Below are positions 36,231-49,052 of a stretch of DNA of 64,000 nucleotides, in pieces. Each line of letters starts with the position of its first letter. The first letter of the stretch is position 1. Both the position numbers and the translations under genes were made by a program. Source of the DNA: Marisa cornuarietis (lineage: Eukaryota > Mollusca > Gastropoda > Architaenioglossa > Ampullariidae); contig SMMW01000577.1 of the NCBI GenBank assembly GCA_004794655.1, positions 620,001 through 684,000 on the forward strand. Reading direction: 5' to 3'. The notes beneath the pieces are model-generated. The model did not search any database. It had not been told where the DNA came from and worked only from the letters and a program-made list of their open reading frames with translations.

Positions 36231-37589
36231 AAAGGACAACAGGACAGCAACATTATTTCTTTATGATCGGGTTAAGTTCGTTTTAAAATAATAATTCCAA
36301 AAATATGAGTGCATAGTTATCCTTAATTTTAAAGATATAAGCCTTCAAACATCGGCATTCTCACCTGCAACTAGGAAGGCGGGAAAGTAGTACTCTCTTG
36401 TACTGGAGGTTCTCTCACGTGATCGAAGTATTTGTAACAACGAGTGTGGATGTCATCGAGTGAAATGAAGAAACATCGCTCAGGTTGTCGTGTTCAAGAA
36501 GCGATTTTGTTCGCCCAGAAAATGAAACAGCTGAATTTGGAATACAGCCCTACAGATTGGAACTTTATTTAGAAGCTTCAAATGAAGTTTAAAAAAATAA
36601 TTAAATGGCCCAAACTGAATTCATTCAACAGACTGGTAAGTCAGATCAAAATTTAATGGGCAACAATAGTTACAACTGACTGCTGCTAAGGATTTGTTTA
36701 CAATTAAAAATATAATAATAGTTTGAAACATGTTTATCGATGTAAAAACTTATTTCTTTCTCATTTAGCTGCATGCAAAAGTTCTATTTACTTACTGATA
36801 CTCGATCGCACGTGTTCCCGTTTAAGCTCCTTATAATATGTTTACCACCCTCAGTTTTTTCCCTCTTTTTTATTAGCTGTTTCGATCACGCACATCAATG
36901 CCCTCCCACTGTCAGTTGTTTTGAGCATTATGCTGGATAAAGATACAGATGAAGATGTGTTTGTGACTGTCACACGATGTTACTTGTAGACCAGACGGTG
37001 TAGAAACTGTCGATGTTGCATATCTGATAGTTGATCTACCAGCAGTCGTAGTTCGTTTTAACATCTCGTGCTTTTGTATAGTAAGCACTGCTGTAGGAAT
37101 AAGATTTCTTCAGTTTACTGAAAGTCCAAGACTTGCTTGTACTGTGTAAGTGACTAGATAACAATCGATTTTGAAACGTTTTGAGCAAATTCATGAGTAC
37201 GGTGTGAGGACCAAGTTCGCATGGCACGTTTGAACAAAGTTAGATCCACTGGCGTTTGCTGCCATTATCTTTAGGATTTCCTTCATGAGTACAAACTCCC
37301 TCTGAGTGTCGAAGAGAACATTCAGCAACAGCACAATGTGTCCTTGTCAGTTTTCTTTTACCGAGGATTGCATCTTTTCTCTTCGACTTATGCTAGTGCA
37401 AACGGTGCTATTTTTAGAAATACTTTTTGGTCACTTCCTGTTTTCTCGACAAATCCAGGTGTGCTTAAGAGATAAATATTAATATAAAATCTTTCACGCC
37501 TCTTTGTCATAAAATACCACCGGAACATGTTTTTTGTGATACTTTGTGCTTTATTTCCAGCGATTTTCGCTGAGCACTCGTGTTGTCCT

Positions 37590-37806
37590 TTAAGCAGCAA
37601 CCTTTTGCCACGTAACATTTTTCTCATCGCACAATAGTTATTCTGGAATCACCGCAAGCGCCAATGTCCATTCCTAATATATTTAGTGTTCTCGCAAATA
37701 CCACCAAATCCAGGGGAGTCGGAAGACAATGTGAAACAGCTAATCACCACGTTGCGTTTTTTTCAAGTAGCAACCATGCAGTCGCAGCGTAACATTTTTC
37801 TCGTCG
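37590..37806 (+). repeat. Dispersed direct repeat, copy 2, inside a local duplication
   Basis: The part at 37629-37765 matches 36058-36230. It is bracketed by two copies of a second motif: agcagcaacc..cgtaacatttttctc.tcg at 37592-37628 and agtagcaacc..cgtaacatttttctcgtcg at about 37767-37806. The bracketing suggests a short direct-repeat-flanked insertion or a segmental duplication. Confidence 0.6.
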
Positions 37807-38247
37807 AGCCATATCTATCAAGAAAACTAGGCAATGGTTTATAAAATTGTAGGCATTAAAGTGAGTAAGGATGACTTCCCGTTACATTGGTGCTAATGAT
37901 AAAAAAGTGTGGCAGCGCGGACCTACATAAGCTGTCCTTGGTGGTATGCTAGTCTCTTTCCCAAGTCACCTCTAAGATCACTTTTCAGCATAAATCACTT
38001 TTTCCCCGCTGAAGCTTTCGAAAATGAAACCCAAAAACCTCGGCTCAAAGGTTTTTGTATTCTCTCCCGTGCAAAATACCCTCTTTCGCTAGTAAAGCTC
38101 ATCAGACAAATTCTTCGGACAACAATGACTCGGTGTACCGTGTATTCAAAATCCGATTGGCCGTCATTCTCGTCGGAAGCAGTATCCGATCACGTGTCAA
38201 AATGGCGACTACATTCGGGGCGTGTTAGATGTAGGTCATGCACTTTG

Positions 38248-38287
38248 CAAATAATAATAATAATAATAATAAATAATAATAATAAGA
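38248..38287. repeat. (AAT)n microsatellite
   Basis: A run of aat trinucleotides with one phase slip sits beside sequence with no visible retroelement end. A simple repeat. Confidence 0.85.
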
Positions 38288-38406
38288 ATAATTATGTGGC
38301 GATATATCGAGGATTCGGGGGATTTGTTTTAACTTTCGAGAACGGATCAAAGCTTGTAGCCCTTTTTACGGTTTCTGTCTTGCATTGTCAGGCGAGAGGT
38401 AGGTCT

Positions 38407-38560
38407 ACAACCATCACCATGCACAGAAAGGATTGTGCTTGGATTCATGTACACTGCCCAGGCTCCAGCCAATGGGAGAGCTGGACCACATGTTAACTAG
38501 GCAAACGCGGACAAACGTGACTTTACGAGTGTGACCTCTTCCATGCATGGTGATGTTTGT
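38407..38560. mobile_element. MITE-like element, copy 1 (inverted ends with CATCACCATGCA)
   Basis: The left end acaaccatcaccatgcacag and the reverse complement of the right end acaaacatcaccatgcatgg form imperfect inverted repeats around about 115 bp. The same element, same orientation, recurs at 53366-53535, sharing catcaccatgcacagaaag, agccaat, agctc/gaccacatgttaa and the gacctctt near the right end. No coding capacity. The superfamily cannot be assigned because no clear target duplication is seen. Confidence 0.65.
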
Positions 38561-39154
38561 AGGCATGTAGCGTGAGAATTTAGTTGGGGTGCAATTATTT
38601 TCTAGCGACAGAGTAAAGCTCAGTGCAAGACACAGTGACCCCCAAATCTGGATATCTGGGTGAATAACCCGCGGCCCTTTCCGTTCTCTAGATAAACATC
38701 TAGAAATATCACCATACACAAACAGTGGTCAAGATTGTGACGTCATGTGTGTGTACAGCAACGCGCATAATTAACACATAGTCTCGGCTTTTGCACTGGC
38801 TGAGACTTTCACAACGCAAACGAATCCACGGCACTATCCTGACGTCTGTGTTGTCCTTTTTCTATGGATTTAGGCGTACCTCAAGAAAGGAAGAGGAGGT
38901 AGGGTGTATATGCACCCACATATGGGGACAGAACATTTTGCACTGCGCTTTACCCAATTATCAAAAAATGTTGCAGCTCACAAGACATTTAGTGTGTGTG
39001 TGGGGGGGGGGACGGTCGCCCTAGATTTTGGGAAATAGTATCTTGCATTGAGCTTTCACCAATTAGGAAAAAATACACTCTTCTAGACCTTAAATGGAGA
39101 CTGACAAAGAAAAGTTATCCTAAGCCCTTCTTGTAATAAATGCATGTGAAAGGA

Positions 39155-41100
39155 TAAATAATAATAACTAAATTTGTAAAGCGCATTTCCCAGTGTTGAT
39201 GCCAGCTCACTGCGCTGCACACGAAAGACCACAAACGAATCAACAGTCAACCATACAAGAAACATAAGCGTCAGTAAACAGATGGCACTAAGACAAAAAC
39301 AAGAAAGAAGTATATCAATTTTTAAAAAAATGAGTGAGCGGAACGGCGCTCTTGATTAGCAAGATATTTCTTAGAGGTTCTGAGGCCAGATTTGGATGTG
39401 TTAGTATGTGACAGTATCTGTCTAGAATGTAACATGTAATCCGCTGTAAGAACGAGAATTTGCTCGTATGCTAGGACAACCCATCTTCCGCTGAGACGAC
39501 CATTCCCTTATATGCTTGGAGAAACGCCTTTACGGAAGTGACCCGTCACATGGTGGAAATGACCGGCTGACTCGGGCAAAGGTTCAGATCAGCGAAGTTA
39601 CTTATAACTAGTAAAATAACTCCGTGGCCCAGATCGTGACACCAGCTACTTTACCGTGAATGTCCGTGATATAGCCTTAGGTACTGGCTTGGCGTAAAAC
39701 ACCGTAACTCCTTAAAGGCGTCGAACGAAGACAGTTTGAAGAGAAAGGGGAAGAAAATTCTAAACACTGGGGCCTGAGAAGGAAAAGGAGCGTCTCCCGT
39801 TTGATGCGTGGAACAAAGATGAGGGCAACACAAGCAGCCCGAGGAAACTGATTGCCACGAAAACATGAGTAGCACAGTTGGTTGATCTTGTAATCAATGC
39901 GAGCTCGGACTGGCAGCCAGTGAAGCTCGCGGAGAAGGGGTATAGACACAATTCTGAGCCCTTTGAAGTTTGTCCAGTGAGTGGTTAGGGAGATCGACTA
40001 TGTTAAATAGAGGGTTGTAGTAATCCAGCCGGGACAACACAAAAGCAAACATGAGCTTTTTGGTGACAGAAATTGACAAGAAGGGTTGGATGTGAATGAT
40101 CCTGCATTGATGTGAGATTCAAGAGATAATGATGCGTCAATGATAACACCAAGAATCCGGACGGTCTGGAGAGAAGAGAGAGAGAGAGACGTTAGTCCCA
40201 GAAAAAGGATGGTACACATTTCAGTTTATATGTAGATACTATTGAAAAGATCGCAGTTTTGTGGTCATTCATTTTCAATGTGTTGATGGACACATGCTTT
40301 CACAGAGTCTACTGTGTGGTGTGTGGTGTGTGGTAGTGCACCGTGCACACCTGCTGGAGCTGGGGAGCGAGGTCAGACGCTGGCAACTGTGTATCATCAG
40401 CACGTATGTGATACGGCAGGCTCGTGGCTGATGGTGGAACCAAGCGGTTGGATGCACACAATTAATAAACAGGCCAAAGAACAGCAATGATCGAGGTACC
40501 CCGTACTTCAAAGGAGCGAAAGAAGGTGTGGTGCCTACAACTACCTTGTAATCAATCAGGAAAGACCGGAACCAATCCAAAACACTACCAGAGACCAAAA
40601 GTAACATGAAGGTGCTGGAGAAGGATGTCACGGTCAAGTGTGTCAAACTCAGCCGATAGATCAAGCTTTTACAAAGTTGCAATGTCACAAGCAAATGGCA
40701 AGTCATTCACTACTTGCAGCAACAGTCGAATGACTTTCACGACAGGCTGACTGAAATGGTTCAAATACATTGTTGCTGGAGACATGGTTTGGGATGAGCA
40801 CAACTTTTTCAAGTACTTTAGACAGAAGAGGGAAATTGGGCACAGGGCGACAGATTTTGAGGTTATTAGGGTCGAGATTGGGTTTCTTTAAAAGAGGTGG
40901 GGTGAAGACAGCATGCTTAAACAAGAGTGGGAGGGGGTGCAGAGCACCAGTCGACAAGGAGTGATTGATAATGCGAGTGATAACTGGAATTATTGAGTCA
41001 ATGCACTCGCGTAGGAGGTGAGTGGGAATCGGGTCGAGAGAGCAGGATTTCTTCGGATTTGTTTTTTAATAAGTTTTGCCGTCTACCAGCAAAGTACAAA
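39155..41100 (-). mobile_element. Degenerate CR1/L2-like LINE, reverse transcriptase to 3' tail
   Basis: Minus-strand fragments in shifting frames follow the standard order. SCSLDPIPTHLLRECIDSII, then FKHAV.TP.LLKKPNLDPNNL and FPLLSKVLEKVVL, and FQSA.R..HST cover the palm and fingers. Next come SGSVLDWFRSFLIDYK and YGVPRS, where the active-site YxDD region is lost or altered. LGVIIDASLSLESHI, FAFVLSRLDYYNPLF, LHWLPVRARIDYKIN and SFSFSGPSVWN follow. It ends near 39155 in tttgtaaagcgc-like sequence next to an (aat)n tail. Stops and frameshifts throughout mean it is inactive. The 5' end is truncated near 41.1 kb. Confidence 0.85.
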
Positions 41101-42189
41101 TAATGCCGTGTGCCTAATGAGAATTTAAGAAGACCAGCAAACATACGCTTAGCTTCTTGTCATACTTTAGTGCGCAATGTTTTCCCTTTCTACGTACACT
41201 GAATGGGCGCTTACCACCGCATCCTTCATTTGCTTATTGTTGAGCTCAGTCTTCGTCAACCTCATCCTTCTTTCTCGTCGTCCCACACCCCCTCATTCTG
41301 TCTTCACGAATTTTCGTTAAAAGGAGACAGATGGAGGCATGAGTTCTAGTCTAAGATGTAACACGACATTCACAGATCTCACGCAACCACACACCTGACA
41401 ACTGATTTCATTTTGAAAAAAATGAACGCTTCCTGCTGCTTTTGAAGTAAACCTAACATGCAGTGAACATCTATGTATGTGGCCGAGAACTTCTGTACCC
41501 GGCAACAATTTTTTTTTTCTCTACAGTTTTGGTCGAAATGGATAAGCTGTTTCGTTCCAGGGTCAGACAGATAGGGAGTCTGTACGATTCATCGGAAATC
41601 CGTCACTGGTCTGGGAAATGAGGGACCCTGGGTGATTCAGGTTACTGCCCACATGCTTTCTCTTTCTCTGCGTATGCCGTCCACTTCTCCCTAAAACAAA
41701 AAACCTATTTTCGCACCTGCACTAAAGCTTGGTAGTATGTTCTGATTTTCAAATGTTGCGTCAGTATTTCATACTTAGATACAGCTTTCCTTGGATGCCA
41801 GAAAAATGATATAAGAGAAAGATAATTTGATGAAAAACGGTGCACATGACTATGAAGCTTGAATTTTGTACATTCCCACCGCGTTTTACTGTGCTCAGAA
41901 CTTCTGAAATGCGTCATTTTTCTTTTTTAACAGTACACATTATATCAGAAAGTGTATTGATGGCTGCCACTTCTTGTTGCAACAATTAACAGCGTTAGTC
42001 ACAGAGATAAAAAGAAAACGTTGACATAAATGATTAGACTTGACGTTTTTAAACACAGTTTGGAAACTACTGCAAATGGCAGGAATAAAGGAATCTTGCA
42101 GCAATGTAGACATTTAGTGACAGGACTGCTGCAGACGGCAGACGATGATGGGCTACGTCAGCGTTAAGTGATCCCCGTTAGCTCACCGC

Positions 42190-42416
42190 GTTCCCCCCAC
42201 ATGAAATGTGGGTGGGGGGAGGAAATTCAGCCAGTCGGAGTGCATGCAAAATATGCCGTCGTCTGCTCGCTCCACTCGATTGCCCACTTGTACCTAATAA
42301 ACTAAACCTAAACCTAACCCTACCCCAAACACTAACCCCAAACCTCTGACAAAATAACATAGACCGGTACTCCGATTGGCTGAATTTCCGCCCCACCCCC
42401 TATTTCACGTGGGAAC
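42190..42416. mobile_element. MITE-like element with about 50-bp inverted repeats and a telomere-like interior
   Basis: The left end gttccccccacatgaaatgt and inner ggaaattcagccagtcggag match, inverted, the right end (reverse complement gttcccacgtgaaatagggg, then ggaaattcagccaatcggag). The interior at 42300-42350 holds cctaaacctaaacctaaccc and related variants, like degenerate telomeric CCTAAA/CCCTAA repeats. It is non-coding and 227 bp. No clear target duplication was found. Confidence 0.7.
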
Positions 42417-45400
42417 AAGAATTCCGCCACCGGGAACTGTGGCCGTCACCTGAGTCATCATGAAGCATCAAGCTATTGTCACAAAGAAATGAATGGATGG
42501 CCCCCTAGGTAAATGATTTGGGATTTAGTGGGAATACAGTATATGACAGGATGAGCTAGAACCAGCATCAGACGATGGGTAAGTAGCTTTTGGTGCACGC
42601 ACGTGGGATCAGCCGGTTATTAAGGACAGTTAATCCAAAGACGCGAAGGAATAAGAAAAAAAAATGGCCAAATTAACAGCGCTGCCAGTTTGATTCACTA
42701 CGAATTGATCACAGTCTTCACACAGGGAACAGCGCAAAGTACAGCTGCTTTTTAAACAGCTATAGTTTTGTGATATATGGACTTTTGAAACCTTAGTGCA
42801 TTAAAGCCATTGTTTTAACGCAGAATTATAGTTTAAAAAAAAAGCTTTAGCGCAGTCAATAAAGGCAGCAACCATTTTTAAATTATAAAAAGTCTGAAAC
42901 TAATATATGATTTAGAATTTCAACACAGTGGCAACATCTAGCACAATGGGATTTATACTCTGCTGGCATCAGCAAACAAGAGAATTTTTCTTTATAACTA
43001 AAGAGAAAAATCACTAAGGCAAAACTAGTTGGTTGATGATTTTCTAAAAAGTGCTTAAAAGGCACCAGACCGTAAGGCTCGTTTGAGAATGAAGAAGGAA
43101 GAAGGAAGCAACACTACAGTTGAAACACAAACTTTTTGGTCACTCATGAGTCACACATATGCACACATGCATGTAGACAAAAAATGCAGCACATACTCCT
43201 GTATATTTATTGCATATTACGTAAACCTAGGGCTATGTGAGGAAAGGAAACTCTGGGGTTGGAAGGAGACATGACAGCCCCCGAAATCTGAGGTACCAAA
43301 GACAGTACAAAAAAGTGAACATTTTAATACGCTCATATAAATGCATTTACCCAAGTTCATACATGCATGCTCACAAGACTACGGCTGTTTTTCTCCAGAA
43401 CATTGTAACAGTACAGTTCACAAGCTGACATCAGTTGAGCAGGCAGGGTGCTGGATTGGTAAGTAATGACACAAATTATGAATTAGGATCATGGATATAT
43501 GCTGTTTAATTACAAGTTGACTTGTGCAGTGTCCCCAATAAACATATAGTGTGTGCCTGCGCACACATAATGCACATGTGCACACAAATGAAAGAAAAGG
43601 GAAGAGAGTATATGAAAATATAAATAAGAACCTAATTAAAGTCCTTAATTTTCCTATTATTTATCCAGCTGCAGTACAATTATTCAAAGATATCTTTTTG
43701 CAAGTAAATTGTGTTTTCAAAATGATTAAAAGCAATATTTGAGTGACTTGTTCTATTACAAATTTCCATGTGCTGATTGTAAAGTCCCACGACTTTCACA
43801 TAGAAAAAAACTGTCTCCTGTAATGAATTGTACTAGGGCAATGGAAATATGTTGACTGAACTTAAAAGTCTAATGATTAAATCCTTGGTGGGCTCATAAA
43901 ATTCAAAACAAATTCTGAATCCAAGACGTTGAAATACTAGCTATTTCACAATACTTGTTCATGTCCTATATGTGTGGTTTATAACAATTTATTATTCACT
44001 TTATTGGAAATCAATAATACCATTGCCATACAGTTTCAGAAAATTATGTCAAACATTGTCTTCAATAGTGAAGTTAAATGTTTATGAGCTTAAAATAATA
44101 TTCATGTCTTACATAGTTCTGTTTCATTATCTGAAGACAAAAATGCCTTGTTTCATCAGTGCTTTTAATTTGATTTTCATGCTGATGAAACTGCACAATA
44201 AAATATTTTTCAACAGACTTAGAAAGCAAATGTAACATTCAAGTAAACTACAAATGATGTGTAAATACATGTGGCTAAACTAATAAGCTATAGTAATTCA
44301 GTTATCTGGTATGCTCATTCATTCATTAAGACAACAGGTACATTCTTTTATGTAATGTTTTTGTTTAAAAGAAAACCCAGAAAACTGCACACATTTGCCT
44401 TGATCACAAAAATGGGGCCCATGTATATGGCATTATGATTGAAAGCGGCACCTTAACATTGAAAAGCTAAAAAACACACAGAAATGATTCATGAATGCCC
44501 TTAATCAGGATACATTTCCTGGATTTAACTCAACATAAGTAATACCAAACAATATTTTGTTGCAAAAACAAAATTGCATGACACATAGCATGGAAAAACT
44601 TATGCGAACTCTGGCTGACAAGGCGTTGCCTTTCAGCCCAAATCTCTGCTCCACACCAGAGAGTCCACAGCATAATGGTCCTTTTCAAGAACAAGGGCGT
44701 AGGGTTTTAAAGATAAGACACAAATGGTCTGCTTTTTAATGCTTATGCAATTTCATCCGTACATCTTACAAATTATAAGCAGCTCTTTAGTAGAGTTTAT
44801 TTTGTATTGAGAATTATATTCTAACCTGTTTCTTGTTATTAACCCCCTCACATCTCAGAGCATGCCTATGTGCTTTGGTGAACATCAGCATTACAAGAAA
44901 TGACAATTCTTTTGATTTAATCCTCTCGTCAAAGAAATAATTTGATATCTGAGCTTTTCATGTGAGATTTTAGCTTTCTGATATGGCAATCAATGGTGAT
45001 TAACACAGAGAGGAAGGGGAAGAGGGAAGAGGAGAGAGCTCTTCATGTGTTCCACTCTTAAGTAAACCTATTCAAAATATCAAGATTATTAAGAAGTATC
45101 AGGCCACCAAGAAATGGTAAAAGGTATGGAATGGTAAAAAAGTGTGCCTGTGTTTAGGAAGCAATGGCTTCTGGCTTTTGAAGTATGTGTGTTTAAGTAA
45201 GTGTTTAATCCTTTAAAGCCCTTCTAGGGAGATCATATCATCAAAAATATTTTTCTACAAGCCTAAGCTAAATGGTTCCATGAAACAAAGATTCAAGATT
45301 TAAAGATTAGAAACCAAAGATTTACCTGCAGGAAGCTTAACAGGACTGTGTGATTAATGCTAAGCAAAGAATATTTGTACTTAGAAAAGATGCATCTTGA

Positions 45401-48400
45401 AAAGCAGACTGGAGTCATCATTTGAGACAGCCAGCCTTACAGAGACAACAGGAATGAGAGACATAAACCAGCTGACTGGCAACAGTATGGCGGTGTGCAA
45501 ATATTCAAAGTCACCAAGTTCAAAAATACAAAATTATTAAACATTCTTATTCAAAAACTTTTCATCACATTTTGGTGGTTGTAATAATACCAAGATTGTG
45601 CAAAGCAACATTACAGCAGCAATGCTGATAGAAGGCAAAAGAAAAGGAAAACGTATGTGTTAAAAATATCTTTCTGCAAAATTGAGAAACAAAATGTTTG
45701 TCATGTAAGATGAAGAAAATGGGGAGGAACTGAGATGTGAAAAGAGAGAAAAGTGGGGGAAATATGAGAAAACAAAGAATATTTTGATTATCATTATCTA
45801 AGTTAACATGTCATCATAATCTAAGCTAAATGACATACATAACAGTCACAGAATTAACTTTTGAGTATTTACACAGTAGTGGTGACTTGGTAAATATTAT
45901 CAGATATTGCAGCTGCACAGTAACAATAAAAAAGATTCAATATGAACCCAAGAGTAAAGAGGGTTTGCACATTTGACTAATATTTATAAATTGTCTCTAC
46001 TATAGCGAGTATAATTATTTTGGCAGATCAAAAACTGGCAAGTATGACATTTAGCTTCAAGGGACTGTCAGTGATGGTACAATCTTAAATGGGCTTTGAT
46101 GTGCTATTGTGGAATTTTACCTTGTGTTCCAGTTTGAATAAGACCCACCCCTTACTCAACTGCCAAAGCATCCTCTTTCTCAGTCATACGCTCTCCATCA
46201 GCAAAGTGCCAAACCTCCCTTTCTCTCTCTCACACACACATACAACCTCAATCTCTCATACATGCCTCTCCACTTGATAAAACATATTCAAAAAAATGTC
46301 ATAAGTCAGAATGCAGTTTCTCAATATTGCCACCACAATATCCTAACAAACAGTGCAAGAAGCACAGTTAATATGGTTACAATTATTTTAAAGATGTGAC
46401 AGGAGGATGAAATAGGGAAACATGTTCATGAATCTTTGATAGCTGCAATTAGTTTCAAATTACAGCCTGTATGCAGCACAGGAATATTCCCATAATTACT
46501 GTTTCTTTCTATACATATCTGAATCAGTCTAAAGCTACAGACAGAACCTTTCGTAACAGAAAAGAGCTCCACTCACACCAGATAAGCTGATTCCAAAACA
46601 TGTACTTTTCACATCTCTTCTCATGTCTATCACGTCAATGCCACACACTACTGATACAACTACTAAATATGCTTTATGACAGAACATGAATAATTGTTAG
46701 ATATGTTCACTGATAATATTTCAAAAGAAATATTTCAGAATAACTAGTAAATGATTACCGAAATTGGGTTAAAGTGAACAGATCTGTTACATGAAAATCA
46801 ACACTTCATTGTTTTGAATTTGGTTTTAGTTGTATATGTTCTTGCTGTAAACAAAAAAAAATTATTTTAGGAAAATAATTATGACTCTTATATAGTACCA
46901 TCTATACATACTGCCAGCGTAATACATTATGCAAACATGCATGCATTATGTAAATAAAGGACTTTCTCCTTGAATTAAAAGAGAAAGATTTGCAGACTGC
47001 TCAAGATGACTATGAAAGAAAAGATGCTAAATGTCAGAGACAATTCAGTTATAATGATTATGCCATCTGCTTGTATTTGTATTCTGGTCAACTCAATAGG
47101 CATATACCTGCTAAAATAGGTACATATTTTTGACAGTTCATTAATCAGGTGTAGAATTTAGGAAACTGTTTGTTTGTACCTGTACATGTGCGTGTGCATG
47201 CATGTGTGTGTGTACACGTGGATGTGGGTATGTATGCATACATGCGTGAGCTTCAGAAGTGGAGGCCAGCCAAGTTGAACTGAATATATATGAGCGTTCA
47301 GAATAAAACACAAAAGCACAAAGCAAATCTGCCACTATTCTTCCCCCCTCCAAAAAATAATAAAAAGATGAAATTAAAATGTAAGAATAACACAATATTT
47401 TTCTTCCTCACCTCATGACACTCAAATTCAAAACTACTCACATTCAGTCACTCACATCTAGTCATACTCACAGCTACTCATGCTCACATTTCAAACACAA
47501 AAGGTCTGTTTATTTCCTTCTCTTCTCTGTGCAAACTTGACTACCTGCCAGCAGGCATACAGGTTTGGCCTTCTCACATGCCCACAATTGAACACACACA
47601 CACACACACAAGGAGCACCCATGCATGCACATCTCTTTTGTGCTGAGTATGCAGAAGTAATGAAAAAGCTGCAGAAAAGGATGAATGCCATACTTCTCAG
47701 ATGGAGTCAAATCCTGCATCACTGAACAGATTAATCCACAAAAGGTAAACATTCATGCCAGTGGATCACAAGTAATATGGACCTATGGATACAGTTACAG
47801 CCCTTGCAATGTTTATATTTAGTAAAACTGCTTCCAGCATCAATACTTCGCAAGTGGATGCATTTCAAACACATGGCTACTTCTACAGACGAAATACAAG
47901 AGTATTTTGAATCTGACACTGATATGATAGTTGACATACAGAAATGGATATTCTTTGAACATGATTTGTTCAAAACGTCCCATTTCAGTGTAGGAAAAAA
48001 GCAGTTATGATAATATTAACAGAAACATTGGTCAGGCCTTGTACCCACATATGGCTAAGGCCTGAAATCAGCTCCAAAATGGGATGTTTCACATGACTTC
48101 TCTTTCCAGTAGCAAGAAAACTGACAGTTGAAAGAAAACAGTAAAATGCAGAAATCTTATGCAAAATAAAGTTGGTTGCCATTAATTACATTTGTGTTGC
48201 CCTGTTATACCTTAAATTGCACAATAGTCAAGATAATGCATATGAAAACAAAAGCAAAATCCTCCTCATGCATTCACCCTCAACAAATTTTCAAATCACC
48301 AGTGAAATTATGGTGATTGTCCCGTGAAAAAAATATTGCTGGATTCCTACATCATGAAATGAGAACTGGTCTGGACTCCAAAACTTGTAAATTTTGAAAA

Positions 48401-49052
48401 AAGAACAACATATGATTTATATTGGATTCAACACCACAACATTGTGGACTGAAAAATCCCTTACACACTCCTGCAAAAAAAAACAACCTCAAAACAACAA
48501 AGACCTTTTAGTTCCATCACAATGCATGGTACAAATGTTTCAAACTGTTGAGACTAATCAATTATGCTTTATAATAAATCACAAAAATCCCACACAAATG
48601 TAAAACAAACCCCCCAAAAGCCCCTCATTAATAAAAATATATATGCATGTGTCTTATCTCTGCCTATGAAAAATGATCTTCACTATCACATCTCCCTGAA
48701 AAATATGACTAGATATTTCCACAGTTTCATTCATAAAAGTTTCTTCCTGCTTGTGCTGGGCATTAATGATATAGACAATCATTTGAGAATCCATGATACA
48801 ATGGAATTGTGCCTTCACAATATGACTATTTTTGTGCAGATATTGTAAAACAGAAATGCTAGTGCAAAATTAATGTTTACCTCAATGATTATCTTTTTAA
48901 ATTAGCAGCTAGTACATGATAGAAGTCCTCAGCCCTTACAACAGACAACGCAATGCAGTCTATTTAACTGAAAATAGCTTAACTCTCATATACACAGTGA
49001 TGTTTCCATGAAAAAGCAGCCAAAAGCAAAGTGACTGTCCTGCAAATACCAT

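Larger units (their letters stand above)
31152..49052. other. 18-kb region between the two homeobox coding blocks, no coding exon recognised
   Basis: Both strands were read for CMP-domain exons or other conserved families; none was recognised apart from LINE remnants. It contains a long CA microsatellite, a retroelement tail, duplicated segments, two MITE-like elements and a LINE, listed separately. From about 43 to 49 kb it is AT-rich and featureless and probably includes the dve 3' UTR downstream of the stop at 49053. The frames that look open at 32986-33538 are translations of the CA repeat. Confidence 0.55.

Noticed and set aside
42300..42350. True telomere or chromosome end
   Set aside because: Only a few degenerate CCTAAA/CCCTAA units, enclosed by inverted repeats and continuing into ordinary sequence.
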